A stretch of 64,000 nucleotides of DNA, from the NCBI GenBank assembly GCA_023014485.1, contig JAJOZX010000938.1:113501-177500 (forward strand), written 5' to 3'. The DNA is from Bathynomus jamesi (taxonomy: Eukaryota > Arthropoda > Malacostraca > Isopoda > Cirolanidae). A model generated the notes under the pieces. It was not told the origin of the DNA, searched no databases, and saw only the letters and a list, made by a program, of their open reading frames with translations. The position numbers and the translations under genes were made by a program. How positions within the stretch are numbered: position 1 is the stretch's first letter; the number at the start of each line of letters is the position of its first letter. Positions 33,360 to 44,640 of the stretch are shown in pieces.

Positions 33360-33830
33360 AGGCCTGTAGAAGGAAGGTTTGAGATTGCGGATACTTGTGG
33401 TTTTTGGTCCAGTAGCATGGGCGCAAAGGGGTCGAGTGTAATTGCAATGTTGCAAATGTTGATCATTGCATTGTTGTGAAGGGGAGCGGGTGTCGCAAGG
33501 GGTTGTTGCAAAGGGGAAGACGTTGCAAGGGAAATGTTGCAAAGTAGAGGGGGTTTTGTACGAAGGGGGAGGGAGTTATGCAGCAATGGGGAGTTATCTC
33601 CCTTGTTGCAATGAAGGGGGTAGCTTTGGGGGGAGAAGGGAGGATGACCTCCCCCCAAAGGGGTAACCTTAACCTAAGAGAGAGAGAGAGAAAGGAGGAG
33701 GAGGAGAGTCTTTGCGGGAGAAGATGGGATGTCCTCACCCCAAAGGGAAATCCTAACCTAAGAAGGTAAGCCTTAACCTAAGTAGGATAGAGCGTTGTTT
33801 CGTCCACCGGAGTCAGGCGCATTATGCGGG
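33360..33830 (+). repeat. GC-rich interspersed repeat, copy 1
   Basis: G-rich strand with GTTGCAAAGGGG-type units, ending in CTTAACCTAAG blocks. The reverse complement occurs at about 57585-57975 (shared AATTGCAATGTTGCAAATGTTGATCA-like core). Long ORFs here are composition artefacts. Confidence 0.65.
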
Positions 33831-34228
33831 TCCGGGAGACCAACAGCTGTTATATGGAAGGTAGTGAGTTGCCAGATACAACTATATATTTTAATTATAT
33901 GGAGGGGGTTGCCACTTATTTATTTAGTTATACATGGAACGATTGCCAGTTATTGAATTTATTTATTTATATATAGATGAGTTGCCAAAGAGCAATATAT
34001 ATTTTAATTTTTTATTTATATATTAAAGGTAAGAGAGATGTTCTCAATACTTAGAGGGTTGTCAGTTACCACCATTTATTTTAATTTATTCATTAAAACT
34101 CATCGTGTAAATCCATACCATCTGAGAAAAAAAATAAATACGAAATAAATTCTAATAACACATTGAATGTAAAAAATAACAAAGTAAATATACAAGCAAT
34201 ATAATAATACACACTTTAATATATACAT
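33831..34228. other. no gene; GAGTTGCCA phrases
   Basis: Loose repetition of GAGTTGCCA/GGGTTGCCA followed by AT-rich DNA; no coding signal. Confidence 0.45.
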
Positions 34229-34747
34229 TAGTGGTGGATCGGATATCCGCATCTGCGGATATCCGCATCGTTTTTAACATCCGCATCCACATCCGCACTT
34301 CTGACTGCTGATGTTATGTGGATATTACCTCTAATAAATTATGCAATTTACAATTAAATTAGCTTATAAAGTAGCTTATAAGGCACAGTCATGCACATTT
34401 CATGTAAAGTATTAATTATTAATGCACAAACAAATATATAAACCTCAAAATATAAATACCTGGTAATAGAAAATTGAATGAAACTTGTTTCATTGAATTT
34501 TCTGTGGCTGAAACTCTTGACAAAGTTATTTTTATCATAATGAAAACATTAGTATTAATTTTAATTCTTATGCATTGCCTACCATAATAGTAATACCACG
34601 AAATTTGAAAAATTGTCATATATTCATAATTCTATATTATATTGATAGATTAACTAAATATCCGCATCCGCATCTGCATCCGCGGATATTGAAATTAAAG
34701 ATCCGCATCCGCAGATGTTGAAAAACTGACATCCGGCCCACCACTAA
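34229..34747. repeat. MITE with CATCCG hexamer arrays in the ends
   Basis: Tips TTAGTGGTGG and CCACCACTAA are inverted. Each end has CCGCAT/CATCCG hexamer runs (34245-34300 and 34662-34730). Flanks ATATACAT/ATAAATGT suggest a decayed 8-bp duplication, as for hAT MITEs. Confidence 0.7.
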
Positions 34748-35214
34748 TAAATGTGTGTGTGTGTTTATATATGTATATATATTCTTAAATAATTGTAGAG
34801 GACAGATCTACAGTATATACACTTTCATATAAAACAATAAAATTTTAACAAACTTCCCGTTTACCCGAAAGTGTCTATTTAATTTTGTTATTCCTCTGAC
34901 AGGATTCTTTATATTGTACATTAATATTTAAAAGAAAATCTTACAGTAACTCATGATCTCTATGGCATAAGGAAAAACTTTTAAAAATATATGAGCTTTC
35001 TTTCAGAAGCAAATAATTTTTTCAATAATAATAATTAGTAAGTAAAATTACATTCATTAAGTAGATTTTATACTCTTTTAACCTTTGGTAATCTTCGGTT
35101 AGCTCCCGCCCGAATTGTTCATTTTAACGAAGGTCAAGCTTTTTTTAATTCCATCTTAGATCTACAGTTTAACTTAAAATCCGAACCACCAGCAACACAG
35201 CATCTTAAACAATA

Positions 35215-35376
35215 GGTCACCCAGGGTACCCATTTATCTACCAACCACTTTCTTTATTGTGCGGAAGGATGAACAGCTGGGTTTTACCGCTCGCCGTCTG
35301 CCGTCACCGGTTCTCGAACCCGGAGCCGATGCATTCGTAGTCAGCGACGCTAACCACTACACCACCGAGGCGTGAC
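35215..35376 (-). repeat. tRNA-derived SINE, second type
   Basis: Minus strand: A box GTGTAGTGGTTAGCG and B box GGTTCGAGAACC at 35302-35372. The anticodon stem does not pair, so it is not a working tRNA gene. Its body differs from the other SINEs in the window. Confidence 0.65.
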
Positions 35377-35429
35377 ATTGAATGAAAAACAATTGGTAGA
35401 AAATGCAAGCAATATAATAATACACACTT

Positions 35430-35462
<33 letters not shown>

Positions 35463-35775
35463 TCTTAAATAATTGTACAGGAGAAATCTATATACGCTTT
35501 TGTATTAAACAATAAAATTTTAACAAACTTTCCCGAAAATGTCTACTTACTTTTGTCAATTCTTGTAACTAAATGTTATAAAAACAAAGAAAAACATTTA
35601 CATTAAAACAACTTCGTTTCTCAAGTAAGAAGAGATAGAAAGCGTTTAACGTATAAATTCGACACACAAAAGAAACAGGTGAAACGCCACAGGCTACTCC
35701 AAAAACCACAAAGAGGCTACATTGGAACGCGGTTGACCTACATCCCACTTTCTCCCAAAAAGACTCACCTCCTCC

Positions 35776-35783
35776 TTTCTCTC

Positions 35784-35832
<49 letters not shown>
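35776..35832. repeat. (CT)n microsatellite
   Basis: Nearly pure CT tract; (TTA)n follows at about 35985-36009 and (TA)n at 36126-36172. Confidence 0.9.
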
Positions 35833-35834
<2 letters not shown>

Positions 35835-36194
35835 CGATTTGTTTTCCTGTTACCGTATATAAATCTATTTTTATATTTTATTAACCCTGTTGTTTTTGTC
35901 TTATTTTTCTTTGTGTGTAATTTGCATGGTATATTCTTTGCTTCCATTCTTTCCTCATAGTCGTGTTAATCCTGTACATCGTTGTTATTATTATTATTAT
36001 TATTATTATAGAGGCATCTTACACATTTTTTTGAAAATTAAAAGAAAAAGCATCATTTTTCTAGGGGGGGGTTTCTATGAGAATGGGCACTTTTTTGAGA
36101 GTTCTGCAATACCTCATCTTTCCAGCATATATATTTATATATATATATATTATATATATATATATATATATACACACTATATATAAACCTTTCA

Positions 36195-36690
36195 CCCTTT
36201 CAAATGTTTTGTGCGATGATTCCTCATTTCACGATGGTCAAGCTTGTCGCCCCTCCTCTCGAGTTGGCCTGGTGAAATAGTGAGTTGGCTTCTTGTACTC
36301 TCCACTTCACATATCTAGGTACACCCGGCTCATCGGGGCTTGTTCTGTGCCATGCGTCTAGTCTTCTTTTGTATTCCATGGAATTTTAGGTCCTCCATTT
36401 TTCCGTACCGTAACATTTGAAATTTCTCAGTTTTAAACTTCATATTGTTGTCTTCCGTCCACTTGTAGATTCTGTTTGTATAGATCCTATAACCTCTAGG
36501 TTTCTTATTTTTCTACTGATCTTTGTGTCATCGGCAAAGGATGTTACTCTGCTGCCTCTGGTAATGTCTTCATCTATGACAGTTAGCATGATTAGAGTAG
36601 CAGCGCTAATACTGTTTCCTGTGGTACTGAGCTGAGAGACTCTGATAAAGATATTCCTTGTACTGTAACGACTTGCCGCCGCTCACTAAG
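36195..36690 (-). pseudogene. LINE reverse transcriptase fragment
   Basis: Minus strand shows SVPQETVLA (the PQG-S/T block) followed by VTSFADDTKIS (the catalytic FADD), then degenerate text. Only the palm motifs survive, with stops and frameshifts. Position next to the Polinton remnant is probably chance. Confidence 0.6.
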
Positions 36691-37240
36691 GAAATTAAAT
36701 ATTTATTTTCCTACTTTTCCTGTTATTTCCAAACATTTCAGTTTATGTATTGATTCCATGGTCACACTTGTCGAACGATTGGTAGTAGTAGTTGGACGGG
36801 GGACCGTGTTCAGATGATGTAGCGGCCCATGGTTAAGATTCCATAACAATGTAATTTTACCTAACCTAACCCATAACCAAAATGGGGAAAGTTGAGGATC
36901 AAGCTGAGAGTAGTATGCTTTCAAATATATAATAATAATGCAAAATATTTGAAAGCACCGTGACAGAGCGCGCGAGTGGGCAATTCACTCATTCACCTTG
37001 AGATTTGAACATTGAAATAAATCTGCGGAGAGAATAAACCGAATTTGATAATGACACACCTTCATTATTCGTGAAGGTGAACAATCAGGACTTCAATGTC
37101 CAAAGCGTGGGTCCGTTATATCGGTGTTACGACAGCTGATTGGTACACAAATTTAACACAACCCGCCCTGTTACAATGACAGCCACTCAGGAAACTTACG
37201 AACCGCCTATTAGTCTTTTGGGATAGTGCTTGGGGACAAT
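36691..37240. other. no gene; left flank of Polinton remnant
   Basis: No terminal inverted repeat matching 56.9-57.2 kb could be found, so the element's left end is unknown. Confidence 0.5.
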
Positions 37241-37243
37241 GCA

Positions 37244-37274
37244 TATAAAAGTGAGTATTTTCAGTTGGAACTCA
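37244..37274 (+). promoter_or_regulatory. candidate TATA box with initiator
   Basis: TATAAAA at 37244-37250; a possible initiator CTCACA with A at 37274, 30 bp downstream, and the first ATG at 37319. Confidence 0.5.
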
Positions 37275-37318
37275 CAAGTTATTTTCACCAGTGAATAAAC
37301 AAACACATTCCCTCCGTC

Positions 37319-37500
37319 ATGAGTCAGTCACAACAGCTTTACAGTTTACCAGTTTTATATGAAAATGGAGACATTGCGGCGGTGTCTACAATTAATCTTT
37401 TTAACGCAGCCGACCTGGACGGATTATTTCCAACGCAAATCATCGATGATATTTGCAATGACGCTCCTTACGATCCGGCGCAGGGGATTGCAGTTGAAAT
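37319..37500 (+). CDS. small spliced gene, exon 1
   Basis: ATG at 37319 with good coding text (LPVLYENGDIAAVS), ending at GAAAT|GTAAGC. Exon length 182 leaves phase 2. Product not recognised; acidic overall. It lies on the plus strand, opposite the capsid cassette of the Polinton remnant. Confidence 0.5.
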
Positions 37501-37602
37501 GTAAGCGTTTAAATTTATGTGCCTGTAATTTTATTTATCTTAGTATTCCTCTCATTATCAGAAAGGTCTTGATCACTATTCTGTGTTTCGATTATTTCAT
37601 CG

Positions 37603-37661
<59 letters not shown>

Positions 37662-37744
37662 GGAGGGTTGTAGTAATTCTCTTAAATGGTAACAAACTTC
37701 TCTGAGCTTTTCGAAGATATTTGATACGTCACTTTGTAAGTCTC

Positions 37745-37787
<43 letters not shown>

Positions 37788-37885
37788 CACATTCGGCATG
37801 TGTTTGATGAAAAAAATTGGGTTTTTATTAAAAAAGATTAAGAAAATGTAAGAACTAATCAAATTAATTATCCTTTCTCTTTAAG

Positions 37886-38020
37886 GTTCGACGAGGAATT
37901 GACTCGTGTTATACAATCTTATCGTGACAGTTTTGAAGAAATGTATGTCGTGGACCTGAATACGGAGATAGAAGTTTTACAGAGCAGTCAACCCAGCGAA
38001 TGCCACATTAACGAAATAAT
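37886..38020 (+). CDS. small spliced gene, exon 2
   Basis: Starts after TTTCTCTTTAAG and stays in frame with exon 1 (EMFDEELTRVIQSYRD), then runs 45 codons to ATAAT|GTAAGC, again phase 2. A symmetric exon, so exon skipping would keep the frame. The intron before it holds two (TA)n tracts. Confidence 0.5.
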
Positions 38021-38323
38021 GTAAGCTTTTTTCTTTTTCTTATGTTTCGGGTAAGAAGACTCATTGTATTTTCATCAATTTAATAAATGATAAAAATCAT
38101 GTTTTAGAAAATAGTACAATAACCATCTTAAATTAGTTTCCATTACATTTTAAATAAGCTACAGAACACACAAACTAATATTATTGGAGGCAATATTGAT
38201 GCAATTATTTATTTTATATATACGATCAAACCATCAGAAACAATCAGAAAACGGCTTTTTATCTGACTGCATACCATTTTGTCGTTTCGTTGAGTGTGTC
38301 ACGGGTCGAATAAATTTAAAAAT
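38021..38323. other. spacer, no coding signal
   Basis: AT-rich; first part of the putative second intron of the plus-strand gene. Confidence 0.5.
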
Positions 38324-38748
38324 TTATAAATTCCTTAGCACGTGACAACGTGACATATGCATGAGACATGAAAGGCAGAACATCCCGCTAGTATTGCTAA
38401 AATATCCTTGTAGCCGGTAGGGATTCCAAACAACTTTGGGGATATACAACTGCTCGAGAAATTTTAAAATAACATGGTCACTCCAGGAATGAGTCCAGAG
38501 TGAATTAAAATAGTACATGCAGTCCCTATTTTTAAAATAGTTGCAAACCAATGAATCCCTTCACCACCCTTCACATCTGTGTTCACAAAAAGACTACCGC
38601 AATCTCTCATAGTTAGCATTTTCAATGTTTCATTCTTCGCAAACACACCGATAAATTTGGAACGTGTGATTCGTTCACTATTCATTACTCTCTGAAGTGT
38701 ATTCGCGTCCATTTTAAAAGTCAGTGACAACGCTCCTAAATCTGTCAA
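38324..38748 (-). pseudogene. Polinton adenain-like cysteine protease
   Basis: Matures the capsid in adenovirus/Polinton-type particles. The minus strand shows TLQRVMNSERI, then GIHWFA carrying the active-site His, and LQGYFSNTSGMFCLSCL where the family has a Cys before GxFC. Here that codon is AGC (Ser), so the nucleophile is lost. A frameshift near 38530 separates the His and Cys halves. Lies just downstream of the major capsid gene, a usual neighbour. Confidence 0.75.
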
Positions 38749-38806
38749 CTTCTATTAGGGCTTGTGACTGGAGATATACTAGTACACTAATAGGCGTGCC
38801 TATCGG

Positions 38807-39880
38807 CTATGCGAATTCCACTCTAACAGAGATGTTTCCACTCTGTTGTGGACTTAAGTGTGTATTTACACTAGCAGATAAGTCAGGTGTGATGTCAAAC
38901 GGATAAAGGTTAAATTGATCAATGAATTCTTTCTGCGTTACACCAAACCCGAGCTCATCACAAGCACCTGCAAAATGAGTCAGATTATTATATGCTCTCG
39001 CGCAAAGCGGGACCACAACGTCTGATGAATAATCCATATCCATAGCCCTGCCAAACGCAACGCCATTGACGTATAGAGTGATATTTTTAAGGCCGAAATT
39101 CTCGAATTTAAAGGCACTCTTTATATTTTCCATTCACCGAAGCGTGGTCCTGCATTCCAATTAATAACCTTTTAGGTAGAACTCCCACGGCGATGTTTTC
39201 TATCTGTTTCGATGCCAATCTTACTGGCACCGTGTATAGTTTCATCTGTGCTCTGTTAATTGGGTATTTTACTGTGGCATGTAGTAGGTAAATTTCTCTC
39301 AATTTTTATTTGCTTTGTGAACTTAATTTCACTCGCCGTACGCGGAAGTATGTCTCCATAATGTGAATCACAACGGATTTTGCTCCCTCTTCTTGATCAG
39401 CCCCCAAATTTAAACAGATCTCAGGATTCGTGCGGGTGAGCTTTATTTTCATATCCACCCCATTCACAAGCAACTTCTCCTGGAATGTAAAGTCTGTATG
39501 CAGGCGTTCAAAACATTCGTATATCTTCTTTTTAGAATTTTTAAATTTGTCCTTTATACTACTTTCGTCTTAAGCTTGATAATAGCCCTCGGCACATTTT
39601 CCAGATAGGCTGTGGATATGTTGACCGGATGTAAATATACATCACACTGGTTGTATATGGAGTGCAGAAAGTTTGTTTCAAGGTATACAACATATTTGTC
39701 ATCACAGTCCGTTCCATCAGAATGTGCTATAAGTAGTTTAGCGTACATGTGCACACAGCTAGGATAAAAAAGTACGGGCCTGAGATGGGTATTTATTGGA
39801 GCAGTCGGGGAACTAATTGTGTTTAAAGGGTTAATTGTAATAAAGCCACTGTGCTCAATAGAAACTTGAGTTGGGGGCAT
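38807..39880 (-). pseudogene. Polinton/adintovirus-like major capsid protein
   Basis: Double jelly-roll capsid protein forming the icosahedral shell. Recognised on the minus strand by IEHSGFITINP near the start, LETNFLHSIYNQ, then a middle segment and the end FNLYPFDITPDLSASVN and HLSPQQSGNISVRVEFA. Breaks near 39550, 39300 and 39125 split it into three frames. Its length of about 350 codons is somewhat short for the family. Confidence 0.75.
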
Positions 39881-40086
39881 ATCAAAGACGGACAGCTTTG
39901 ATTTACAACATTGTGAACTACATGGATGGATGAAGCATGCTATGACGAGTCAGAAATAGTACCACTTCTCTCGACAAGTTGTAAAAAGTCAAGGATTCAT
40001 GAGATCAATGTCCTTAGCTTATATTAGTAAAAAAAATGGTCAACCATAGGTTTCATTCGCTTAGAACACTTCTTTTTGGATATCCT

Positions 40087-40414
40087 TTAACGTTTATCGT
40101 CATGTGCTGGTAATCCCTTCTTCCAGACAGCCCTCTTCTTCTTCTTACCACCGCGCATTTTTCTCTTTGCATCTTTCACGATTTGGTCCCGTGTACGCTT
40201 TAAATGTTATTTTAAAGCTTTTTTAGGTTTAGCACCAGCCAACATTTCTTCTGCCGTGTTAAGACTTGATTGTAGCGTTTTCCTCCCGAGGTATCTGGCG
40301 CCCCTCTCCAGCAAAGGTTACCGCCGTATGTAGTATGGTTGAAAAAATGGATCCAAGCCCACTACCACGCTGGTATCTCACACCTCGATAGAGTGCGGAA
40401 GGTTTTCTGTCCAT
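40087..40414 (-). pseudogene. minor capsid (pVI-like) protein of Polinton
   Basis: ATG at 40414, then YRGVRYQRGSGLGSIFS, the Gly-rich start typical of the small membrane-active capsid cement protein of Polintons and adintoviruses, and a very basic tail with KRKMRGGKKKKRAVWKKG. One frameshift near 40320 and one in-frame stop near 40205 break it. Lies between penton and major capsid genes as expected. Confidence 0.65.
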
Positions 40415-40544
40415 TATAACTCAGTGCGTCGAAAGTGCAGCTTTACAGTTAAGCTCCCATCACCGAATATTAATTTTTTTCCCCTTAATCGTTCTTATAT
40501 ACACTATATTGAGATATTGGTTACTAGACTAGTTGCCACATTCA

Positions 40545-41283
40545 CATAATGGGACCTGTCATATGTAATACACATGCTTTTCGCTCTATGACTGGGAATG
40601 TGTGCAATGCAGCAGGCGTGCGTGGGTATCCCCAACAAACTGGTGCTCCGCTATATGACTGTAAATATACTGTAACACATGTCTGGAGACGTATATCCAT
40701 CACTCAATTTCTCCAAATTCAACTGATACATTTAGTTGGACAAGTTATGTTGTTCTTCGTGAAATGTATCTCTTTGGATGACTGATCCATATCGCACATC
40801 GATTATAATTTTGTACACTTTTGTCGTTAATATTTCTGTTAGCCTGTGATTTTAGAGTCAGAGTATATGCATGGGGATCATTGTTTACAATTTCGTATAC
40901 TAAATCAGCCGTAAGATTTGAGCTTTTTAAACTTACGTTTAAGTCTCTCACAACATCCTCGGCCGCACCATAGTGACCCGGGCCTAGTGTTACTACTGTA
41001 GTGTAATACATTACAACCCCACTCACGACGGAACGTATGGTTTCCCGAGTTATCCCTGCCTTTTCACACTTCACTCTCTAAGAACCGTAAAAACCTGTTC
41101 TTTATAATCAATACTTAAAAAGAAGGTATCCAACTGAATTTCACATATTCCACCATCATACGTATCACGACCCAATTCAATGGGTCCATCGAGTTCTGTT
41201 GCAAAGTTGGCTAGTGTGTTGTTAGGGTGTACAGACAGAGAAGAAGAGGACGGAAGTGTGACGTATAAATGTTTAGGCGCCAT
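40545..41283 (-). pseudogene. penton-like (single jelly-roll) capsid protein
   Basis: Start at 41283 reads LYVTLPSSSSLSVHPNNTL, the usual opening of Polinton penton proteins, then DTYDGGICEIQLD. The next frame (41074-40745) continues, and coding text can be followed to about 40550 in a third frame. At least two frameshifts. Confidence 0.65.
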
Positions 41284-41291
41284 GTTGCATA

Positions 41292-42367
41292 CTATTTAAG
41301 CTTCAGTATTGCATCAGCTTTTATATAGGTGCTGAAGCTATCTGGGTACCCTAGCCATTTCACCAGGTACATTTTTCTTTTTCCTGAACCTTTGCTTTCT
41401 AAAATTTGTAAAATTTTAAACACATTTTTTCCTAAATCAAATATCACTTTCTGCAACTCCTCTCGGTAAAAGCCTCCTGCGATTTCTTCCCCATTGAAAT
41501 CTTCAACGTAATACGACATTATCTCGCCTTTAGGTCTCATAACCCTAACTTTAAAAATCTTACACGTCCATCCTTGCTCAAATCCCTTCGCGAATTTATT
41601 TCCTGAACGCGACAGCCTTTCATAATCATTCATTTTGAAACGTGCAGTGTGGTGTGTTCTAGAACACCTCTTCTCACATCAGGCTCTGTGTGCGTACCTC
41701 TTTCTAAAATCTCGTTAGGTGTTGTCCCAATCGTGCGATGGTGTGAGCGGTTGTATGATGAGGCCAATGTTTCCAGAATGTCTATATATCTGTATGTTTT
41801 TATGTGTAAAATAGCGGTGCATGTGTTCCTTTATGGTACGTTGAACTCTTTCAGCTAAAGAGGCCTTATGTATAGAATTGGTAGGTGGTAGCTGATATTA
41901 AACTCTGTCAACATGTTCTGAAAAGCTCGGCCTATAAATTCTTTCCCCATATCCGTACAAAAATAGCCAGGAACCCTGTTTTCTTTCAAGAAGAGCGTTT
42001 TGGTGGCTTTTGCAACTGTTTCAGGCGATTTATTTTTCAGAGGAATTAGCCACAGATATCTAGAGAATACATCTATTATGAGTAGGATGTAACGGTAACC
42101 ATCGTTATACACTGAATATCTTTGCATGTCTGTTAAATCTGCTTGCCAAATAGAGACAATCGATGCCGATGTTGTCTTGGCTGTTTTAACCCTTTTTCGC
42201 ACAGGTTTATGAAGTGTATAAGCGTCCTTCTCCCGCAAAAACCTCTCAACATCTTTTTTCCCTACTCCATCATTGTAAACACTGCTGTACAGTCTATCTA
42301 CGCCACCGTAGGAGGCTGGGCTAGAAATGTCATAATAACATCTTCCAAATATGTTAGCCATTTGCAT
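41292..42367 (-). pseudogene. Polinton retroviral-type integrase with chromodomain
   Basis: Joins element ends to host DNA. Minus strand: YYDISSPASYGGVDRLYSS at the N-terminus, WQADLTDM (first Asp), FCTDMGKEFIG (second Asp), then in a shifted frame LAERVQRTIKEHMH (Glu). The last frame (41633-41292) is a chromodomain ending YLVKWLGYPDSFSTYI. Frameshifts near 41880 and 41640. Arthropod Polinton integrases have this same domain order. Confidence 0.82.
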
Positions 42368-42414
42368 ATTTTAGAGGCACGTGGATAGGGTTGACCGTTG
42401 TTGTTGTTTAGGCT

Positions 42415-43004
42415 CTACTTTCTCTTCTTGAGAGGTGCTACCGTTGGGGGTGTTAGCGTTCTCAATTGTGGCAAATGCGATGCATGTTCCAAGCCTTTTA
42501 ACCTGTTCAGATTTCTTAGCATTGTTTTGGGGACATTTATTTGTTGTAGTCTTGCTTTAATATGCTTCTATCCTGATGGTGAGGGCCTATCCCACTTTCT
42601 CACCAGATCATGGACAACGTCTACGATATTCGATGCCTGTACCTTTGCTCCTTCCAAAATGCTCTCACCTGTATCGGTCCAATGCATGTTGGAATCCTCA
42701 TTCAATAGATTATAAAGACATGAACATTTATTCCTCAATGTATGTGTGAGACTGCTTTTTAATACATGCTCGTATGTTGTGGGGCCGACCCGTTATTCTT
42801 TGGTTGGTCAGCTCTATCGTCGGACACAGGTCTTATGTCGCCATGCTCATCGTTGTCCGTGCTGTGCCTAATAACCACGGGGATTTCTGTCGGATTCTTA
42901 TAATTTTCATACTCGTGAAGAAATTTCTGCAGAGCTTCTTGGTATAAAATTCTTTTCTCAGGTGTTTTTTCACTGTTTAATAGAGCTAACAATTCGCTTT
43001 CCAT
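42415..43004 (-). pseudogene. conserved Polinton structural-type ORF
   Basis: Starts MESELLALLNSEKTPEKR and continues YQEALQKFLHEYENY, a helical N-terminus seen in many Polintons beside the ATPase. The later part contains WTDTGESILEGAKV and ends TVAPLKKRK. One frameshift near 42765 and one stop near 42595. Function unknown to me; likely a capsid or packaging accessory. Confidence 0.6.
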
Positions 43005-43071
43005 TCTTTTAAGCCTGCAGTGAAGCCTACACGTCGTGTGGAATCACTACCACTTTCTTCATTATATTAAT

Positions 43072-43340
43072 CTAGTCAGTAAATGACTCAAAACTGAAAA
43101 CAAAATGGGGAGGAATGACCCCCCCTCTCTGTACAATAATTCGTTTTTTCTTCCTCACAGTTTGACTTTTTCGAGCGAGTGTACGTATTATGTTCTTTTA
43201 ACGGCGTAGGCGAGCCTTCTGAGGGGTTTTCATTGATACATTGCAATTTATAACGTTAAGACAGATGTCACAGATGCATTTTAAAAAGTCGGAGTCGATT
43301 TTTATTAACTCATGGTATTTCTTTAGCCTCTCTGTCAATC
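43072..43340 (-). pseudogene. small basic Polinton ORF (RGG end)
   Basis: Minus strand reads LTERLKKYHELIKI, a Cys-containing middle (CICDICLNVIN), an in-frame stop near 43200, and KSQTVRKKKRIIVQRGG. Small proteins with this Lys-rich QRGG tail are common in Polintons; role unknown. The start codon is uncertain and may overlap the ATPase end. Confidence 0.55.
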
Positions 43341-43964
43341 TTGAATATACACCGTTTCAGGATCGTTTGGAAATATATTCGTTCTTAGAAGCACCCTAAA
43401 CGTGTTTAGCGGATGAAGGTCGCAAAGCAAGTACCCGTAACGCTGGCTTGTAGCTTCTTTATAAATTTCCGAAAACCCATTACGCTGATTCCGGAACATT
43501 TGATTGGGTAATACCTCAATTTGTGATACATCTCTACATTGCGCGAATAATAAGAGACATTTTGTATTTAACGACACATCGCGCATGTATCTATTTTTGA
43601 AAAATAGATTCTGATTAATGAAAACACGGTTATGTTAATATGGTGGGAGAACACTTTAAATGTCTCGGCAAACTTTTTATCCATTTCCAACATGAGATCG
43701 TCAAATACAATGACTGTGTGTTCATTTCCCTTTAACGAATTAACATCATATACATCTTTGTGGAACAAATTATCATCTTGGTACTCGTCGAACACTGACT
43801 AATACGTCGAATAGCGCCATATTTACATTCTGCAAAAATTTTGAGAATATCTCTCCCTTTTCTTTAGTGATTTTAAGCATAAACACCTTTTTATCACATC
43901 CTGTAGGGCCAGATATAATGTATGTGGATGGGCTAGTGAACCTGGATTTTTCCATAGAATCCAT
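43335..43964 (-). pseudogene. Polinton FtsK/HerA-type packaging ATPase
   Basis: Would drive genome packaging. Minus strand: Walker A-like IISGPTGCDKKVF, where the family has GPTGCGKT/S, so the key Gly and Ser/Thr are gone; Walker B HTVIVFDDLMLEMD; then DVSLNTKCLLLFAQCRD and YGYLLCDLHPLNTFRV toward the end. Frameshifts near 43780 and 43600. First gene of the minus-strand cassette. Confidence 0.75.
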
Positions 43965-44067
43965 CTCTAACAGGTCACACTCCTAAGTGGGTCATTTACA
44001 AAATATAATAAAAATTTAAGTGGTATTCCTTATATTCTACAGTCTTGTTTCTCCTCTTCTTCCACAG

Positions 44068-44195
44068 AACCGTGAATGATGATGAAGTACAGAAACATGT
44101 CCCCCTCATCGATATTACAGACGACCCCGACCAGAGTGTAGTTGTTGTCACAGACTCCCTCCCGCTAACGAGCACACAGCAGCGATACCTGTAGC
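44068..44195 (+). CDS. small spliced gene, exon 3
   Basis: Follows a strong polypyrimidine tract and CAG (44041-44067). Joined in phase 2 to exon 2 the frame continues acidic (TVNDDEVQKHVPLID) to TAG at 44193. A frame shifted by one runs on to about 44285 with a basic SKRRHDEE stretch, so a base may have been lost. No function assigned. Confidence 0.42.
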
Positions 44196-44339
44196 ACGCG
44201 ACAATTCAAAGCGGAGGCATGATGAAGAACCCTTCACGTCAGGTGTAAGGCATACCAGGATTGCGCGGTTGTTAGACCCCCAGTAATAGAGCCCCAACCC
44301 TCTACGTCTTACGACACAAACCCCACAATATTACCTTCC

Positions 44340-44628
44340 TCAAATAAAAATACACCCCCCTTATTCCTCTTCAATTCCGGGTACAATCTCCGTAGCAGCA
44401 GCAGCTTCTCGTGCTGTAGAGGATAGTATAACATTCGAGTTGGTGCGCACCGCCACCCCCACCCTAGCCCTGACTAGAGATCGGTATATAGTCAGGGTTG
44501 ATCGTAGATCCATGTATAGCAATTGTGTTGAACACGGACTGCGGCATATATCTACAGATCTACAGAAGCTAAGGCTAAGAAAGACCTTAAGATCTACTCT
44601 AAGGTTCCCGAGAGAAAGGAGAGACTAG
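44340..44628 (+). CDS. unrecognised Arg-rich ORF
   Basis: Open frame without stops to 44626-44628, with an Ala-rich start and an Arg-rich end (STLRFPRERRD). It lies just after exon 3 of the spliced gene and could be part of it. No family recognised. Confidence 0.3.
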
Positions 44629-44640
44629 GGGGGCTAAAAT

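Larger units (their letters stand above)
34160..35560. repeat. direct repeat pair around a MITE and a SINE
   Basis: CAAGCAATATAATAATACAC and, later, ATTCTTAAATAATTGTA and AAACAATAAAATTTTAACAAA occur at 34188/34783/34835 and again at 35408/35462/35503. The first copy is split by the MITE. The SINE at 35215-35376 lies between the two copies. Confidence 0.6.

Noticed and set aside
33342..33769. five overlapping frames on both strands
   Set aside because: Open only because of the GC-rich, stop-poor repeat; no family features.
35302..35372. tRNA gene on the minus strand
   Set aside because: The B box is perfect but the anticodon stem does not pair; SINE head.
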